64,000 nt of DNA from Paralithodes platypus. Its lineage: Eukaryota > Arthropoda > Malacostraca > Decapoda > Lithodidae. The DNA is taken from contig CM064530.1 of assembly GCA_032716605.1 (NCBI GenBank), positions 7,757,016-7,821,015 of the forward strand, given 5' to 3'. The notes under the pieces were generated by a model that was given only the letters and a program-made list of their open reading frames with translations, made no database searches and had not been told where the DNA came from. The first letter of the stretch is position 1, and every line of letters starts with the position of its first letter. A program made the translations under genes and the position numbers. This document shows, in pieces, positions 23,177-29,100 of this stretch.

Positions 23177-26100
23177 GGTATATATATATATATATATATG
23201 CATGGATATTCATAGATATCATATTTTTTCATATTTATTGATATTTATCTTTCTTATAGCTATATTTTTTGCATTATTATTTATTTATTTATTTTTGTTT
23301 GGCCTTTACCGACGATTTTTCGTCTCACCCCTGGGGGTCCTATGCAGCTGAATCATCGGAAAGGGGTTTTGTTTTACCAGGGATGGGCGCAAGGTCACTA
23401 GTTGTGTTGAACATCCAGCTGGTAGGCCTATTTATGGCTGGTGGGGTGGTGGGGGCGGGGATGCCGTGGGCCGTGGGGGGGGTGTAGATGCATTTTTGCA
23501 CACTAAATATGGTTCCACATGTTCTTCTTGACCAAAGGAACATTTTAAGAAGAAAAAACAAAAAATCGAAATTCCATTGAAAATTTTGGGCTCAAGGTGT
23601 GCCCTACCCTTAAGCTATATATTGAATAGTTAGCAGATATGGACCAAAGTATATGTAGAATTAACTTATCCAAGTGCCTGTAGCGAGTGCCTCCCCCAGA
23701 GTTGAAAGTGACAGGGCCAATATCAAGGGACGTTCGAGCCAAAATGCCTGGACACATGGAGTTTGAAGCAATTTAAGTCATAGGAAGAGGAAAAGACTGA
23801 TTCTGGGAGAGAGTTTCAGAGCTCAGCAGTTGAATAGAAGAAAGACTGAGAATAACGTTTCACTCTTGGGTTGGAGAGTTGCATAGAGTAGGGGTGGGAT
23901 TGTGCTACAAGACGGGTACTACGCACCCTACGTAGAGGAGGTGGTATACTGTACATTGATCAATACACATTAATAAAAAAACAAGCACTACCCCCTTAAC
24001 ATATATGAGAGAACTCAATATATCATTTTGTTCATTAGACCCAATAAATGTATCCAAGATATGTACAACTTTTAAGACAGCATCAATGAAAAGCATCACA
24101 TTTCATTGCTGCAGGCGTCAATTGTAGCTTTTAGGAAAATTATCCTCCAATGTCAAAGAAACATACAGTGAAGGAGTTGGGAATATCCTATGTGAAGAGA
24201 ATAAAAGAGAGAGAGTGTGTGGTTATCCTATCTGTAGAGAAGAACGGAGAGAGAAAGAGAGAGATCATCATTACTCTATGTGTAGAAAAGAAAAGAGAGA
24301 GATTGTGATTAGCCTATGTGTAGAGAAGAAAAGAGAGAGCGAGAGATTGTGATTACCCCATGTATAGAATAGAAAAAGAGGGAGAGAGAGAGAGATTGTG
24401 ATCACCGTATGTGTAGAGAAGAAAAGAAAAAGGGAGAGAGAGAGAGAGATTGTCCTTACCCTATGTGTAGAGAATAAAGAGAGAGAGAGAGAGAGATTGT
24501 AATTAGCCTATGTGTAGAGAAGAAAGAGAGAGAGAGAGAGAGATTACATATATACATACATACATACAATTTTAAGACTGAGTGCTCCACACATACGTGC
24601 AGTTTCAGTCTCTTGTCCAAATGGCGGCGTTCCAGGCAACCCTATTAAGGGCTGCTTCACTTGTCAAGTTTTTGGATCTGAGATCGGCACGTATAGTCCG
24701 ATCCCAGGCCTTCCTCGGTCCACCCCTTGGTGCAGCTCCCTCCACAATCACAGACCTGCATCTTTTCACCCAATTTTGTTCATCCATTCTCTCCACATGC
24801 CCATACTGTACCGTCCCAGTCTACTTGTACGTATCTCCTCGCTAATACTCTTTATACCTAAACGTCTCCTCAGCTCATCATTTGTTATTCTATCCTGCAG
24901 CTTGGCCCCACACATCCATCTCACCATTCTCATCTCATTACGTTCCATTCTGTTGACATCCTCTACTTTATCGGCCCTTGTTTCTGAGGCATACGTCATT
25001 GAACTTCAAACACATGAGGCATACACCTTTCCCTTCAGGGGGAGAGGCATTCTTTTCATGGTCCGAATTGGCAGCAGTTCTCTGAACTTCCCCCAGCCAC
25101 ATCTAACTCTAGCGACAGTGGCAGCCTCGGCCCCACCACCGGCAGAGATGATATCTCCTAGGTAACAAAACTTGTCCACCAGCTCCAATGTGATTACCAT
25201 ATATATTTCCCCCCTAACAGCTTTGAGTACCGAGTGAGGAAGACCGGGTGGGGTGGCGGAGGCGTGAAGAGAGTGGTGGTGGCGGAGGGAGGGACGGAGT
25301 TACCACTATTCTCCACATCCGGCTCTACCCTCACTGTCAAGGTCGCACACGGTCTGCCACCCAACTCCAGTAAGACACATTTTAAGGGAGCCCACCTCGC
25401 TTTTTTCTCTTTCTTTTCCTCTCTCTTTGGCTTGTATCCATTCGGCCCCATTCAGCCTACTGTTTTAAGACGTTTACCCCCATCCAGGTGTCAATATTTT
25501 CCTGGCAAGCGGTAGCGAGCCAACATATATATATATTTTTCTTTTGACAGCAAGCTAAATTTGTACATGTTTCGATAGAAAAGTGTCTCCGGTGAAGCCG
25601 GATTTCTCCATACAATACTGGCTCGCTATCGCTTGCCAAGAGGAAATCGACACCTGGATGGGGATAAATGTCTTAAAATAGTTGGCAGAATGGGGCCAAA
25701 TGGATACAAGCCAGGTAAAGAGAGGAAAGGAGAGAAAGATAAACAAAAAACAGTAACCCCTCTTAAAGTTTCCTATTATTTTATATACTGTACAGTATAA
25801 TTTTTTATTTGGATTTGGATTATTTTTTGTTTTAAAAATGTTCATTGAACTCTGGATATTTATAATGAAAAACTTGCAAAATAAACAAACCAAAACAGGG
25901 ATGACACAATATAAAGACAAAGGAACTGATCAAAATCACTGTGGAATTAACGATTTAGCAAAATATTATTTTGAAACGCAAGAACACAAACCACCACATA
26001 GAATGTAGGCTACATCACTATATGAGTAAGTGAATTTTGGTCCACTCAAATTAGTCGGGCATATATTGACGTACTCTCGTCATACTCAAGGAAATAGTCA

Positions 26101-29100
26101 ATTTGGGAAGTTCAGGACGTTCTGGTAAATTTTGCTAAATTCTGTATGAATAAAGAAACTACAATTAAAGTCTAAATATTCTATTCAAACAAATTTGCAA
26201 TTTGACAAGATATTAACAATACGGTAGCACAAAATGCATAGGGCGGGTGCCCAACCCCGAAAGGGGTTGAAATAGGGGAGCTATCCCCCCGCCAAAGGCG
26301 GCTTTCTAGGGCCTTTCCTAGCTGATGCTGAGAGGATTGGGTTCTAGTCATGTGGTGATGGGCTGGTCTATCAGAGTGAGAACTGAGCGATCTCTGCGAT
26401 AGCCATAGCTTACTCTGACTGTTCCTTTAACTTATATATTTTCTAGATCTCAAGTGACGGCGTCTTTTCCGTGGATTGACCTCCCAATCTACCAAGATTG
26501 GAAGCCAAAGCGTCACATTTTTCCCTTGCCCCTCAACTTTCTCTTCATAATTGCTGAGGGGCACAGGGCCCTGGGTGGGGCTTTGGTTTCCCGGGCGTTT
26601 CCGCACCCTCCTCAGCTCCCCGCCATGGAGTGGCTTCGGTCACCCAGGCTTTATTGTGGTCGGCAGGGAGGGTTCTGTGGGGGCGCTCGGTTATGGCCTT
26701 GGAATTGCTCGGGGCCTTGGGGCTGTTCGGCCAGGCAGCTTGGGGAACAACAACAACAACAACAACAAAATGCATATACAGTAGCACTCACAAACTACAG
26801 TATACCGTAGTGCTCTCGGGTATTCAACATATTTTAACTAATATTTTCAATAGGACCTATATTTTATCTTTCTTTTCTGTAAATATGATATGCCATGTTG
26901 TATTTCTGTTGATAAAAAATATGTTAGGTTATTTGTAGGGTAGTTATTGGTAAGGGTCATGGGATGCATGCTATGTTCACAGGTACCTACCCGATAGCAC
27001 TATCGTTATTGAGTGCTGTACGTATATTGTAGTATTGTTAATATCTTGTCAAATTAAAAATTTGCTTTAATATATAATTTTGACATAAATTGTAGTGTCT
27101 CTACTCATACAGAATTTAGTATAAATTACCAGAACGTCCTGAACTTCCCAAATAGACTAATTCCTTGAACATGACAAAAAAAAATTTTTATTCCAAAATT
27201 ATATTTTGCTAAAGCGATATTTCCACATAGCAATTTTGATAAGTTATTTTCCCTTTATATTGTGTCATCCCTGTATTGGTTTGTTTATTTTGCCAGTTTT
27301 AGATTAAAAATGCAGTATTAAGAAATGACTTATAAGTTTCTATTTTCCAGGGCCCCAACATAAACGAGATATCCCCCCTGAGATCAAAAAGTACACTGGC
27401 AATATGGTATCCAACGCACGGAACACCAATCCTCCGCGCCTCTCACAAAACTCCCACAAATCGCCCAATTCCAACAAATACATCGTATCTAAGAGCAACC
27501 ACGGATCTGGCAGGCAACCCATGGCTGCCTCCATATCAAAGAGACCCTCCATGACCCCACCACGCCCCACAGGCCCAGCCCCGGTGCCCCAGTTTGCCTC
27601 AGAGAGACCCGTCGGCCCGGCACCACACCCCCCTGGTAATAGTGGGAATGGTAGTGTGCGGGGTCCATCACATAACCGCTCACACTTTAACAGCAGTCCG
27701 GTTAGACTACCCATGGCAAATCCACACCAACCTCCGCCACACAATCCACCACCACACTTTAACAGTAGTCCACTATCCATGGAAAATCCACCCCCACCTC
27801 CGCCACTGGGCCCACCACCAATCAACCAGCCAACTGTCCTGCCCAGCAGCTACCCACCAGCCAGACACACCAACGCTCCTCGGTTACCCATCCCGCTCCC
27901 AACAAAACCTTCAATAAACAAGCCAAAGCCTTATATTCCTCAGGTCAAGGCTATATATGGGTAAGGGATTAAGGTTATCTTTAAATGGTTTGCTGATCTT
28001 TTCAGAAAAGGAATTAAGCATCCCTAGCTTTTTATTCTTTGATCTCCATGGATGTCTGACTGAGGTGAAACCTAACCAGCCTGTTTTCAGTGGAGGTTTT
28101 TTCCAATTGCCTAATATACAGTAGAGTCTTGTTATGGTGCTGTCTTTTAGTAACACTGTTAAGGCTGGTGTGGTTGCAGATACTGCAGGTGCAAGTGCTG
28201 CAGGGGGACTTGTTGAGTCTTGCTGAGGCACGATTAGCACTATACCAACATCAGCCACAGTGACTTGCTGGGGTGGGACTTTATTGTACTACAGTACACT
28301 CCAACTACTGAAAGGCAACCCCATCTGAGCTGTTACAATAAATGTAATGGAAAATGACGTTAAACCATTGTATGTATGTACAGTAGGGTCTCACATAGAA
28401 CGAGAAATTGGTCGATAAATGAGGCCGTTCTATGTGATCGCGGAATTTTGGTGGCCCAATATGGTCAATGTTCACTGTAAGCGTAAATTTCCGTCAGGAG
28501 CGTACGATATTTCGGCGCTCTATATGAGAACTCCTCGGATTTGCCCTACTTTGATGGCGAAATCGTTCTATATGATCACATTCGTTCCTAACGAAAATTT
28601 TGGAACAATATTTTAGGTCGGTCGTTCTATAAGCGACTCGTTCTATAAGCAACACGTTCTATGTGAGCCCCTACTGTAATGTATGTATGTGAGTAAAACA
28701 AAGTGTGAAGGTGTGTGAATGTTCTCTTTTATTTAATCAGTTCTCTTTTATTTGTTTGTCTCTTGGTGTTTCTCATATGAATGGCTAGCTCTCCTTGATC
28801 CCATTCTAAGATTTCTGGATGAGCTATGGACTTGCTTACTAAAATATTAGCTTTTGGCAGATTTTGGTTGACCTCCATTACTTATATTTATGTAGCCTAC
28901 AATTATGGTATGTTACTGTTATTTAATATAGTTTCCAGTAGTTACAATATACTTAGTCATTATTATGTTCTCTCCACTAACCACTTTACTCCTAAACTCG
29001 ATTAATGAAATTAACAAACACATGTTTAATAATTATGGTATAATATATAATGTTATATGTAATTATATTACCATATTGTTATATTTATTTTGTTACTTGT

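Noticed and set aside
24183..24545. Regularly spaced repeats resembling a CRISPR-like layout
   Set aside because: A GA-rich minisatellite with unequal units; the spacers are not unique and the genome is eukaryotic.
26454..26810. Reading frames with [18 protein letters not shown] (also at 4284, 4939, 37870, 54725)
   Set aside because: They recur only because the SINE-like element recurs, in different lengths and frames, with no start or splice logic.
27340..27825. 161-residue glycine-rich reading frame on the minus strand
   Set aside because: It is the reverse shadow of the proline-rich TH2 exon (Pro codons read as Gly) and has no splice or start context.
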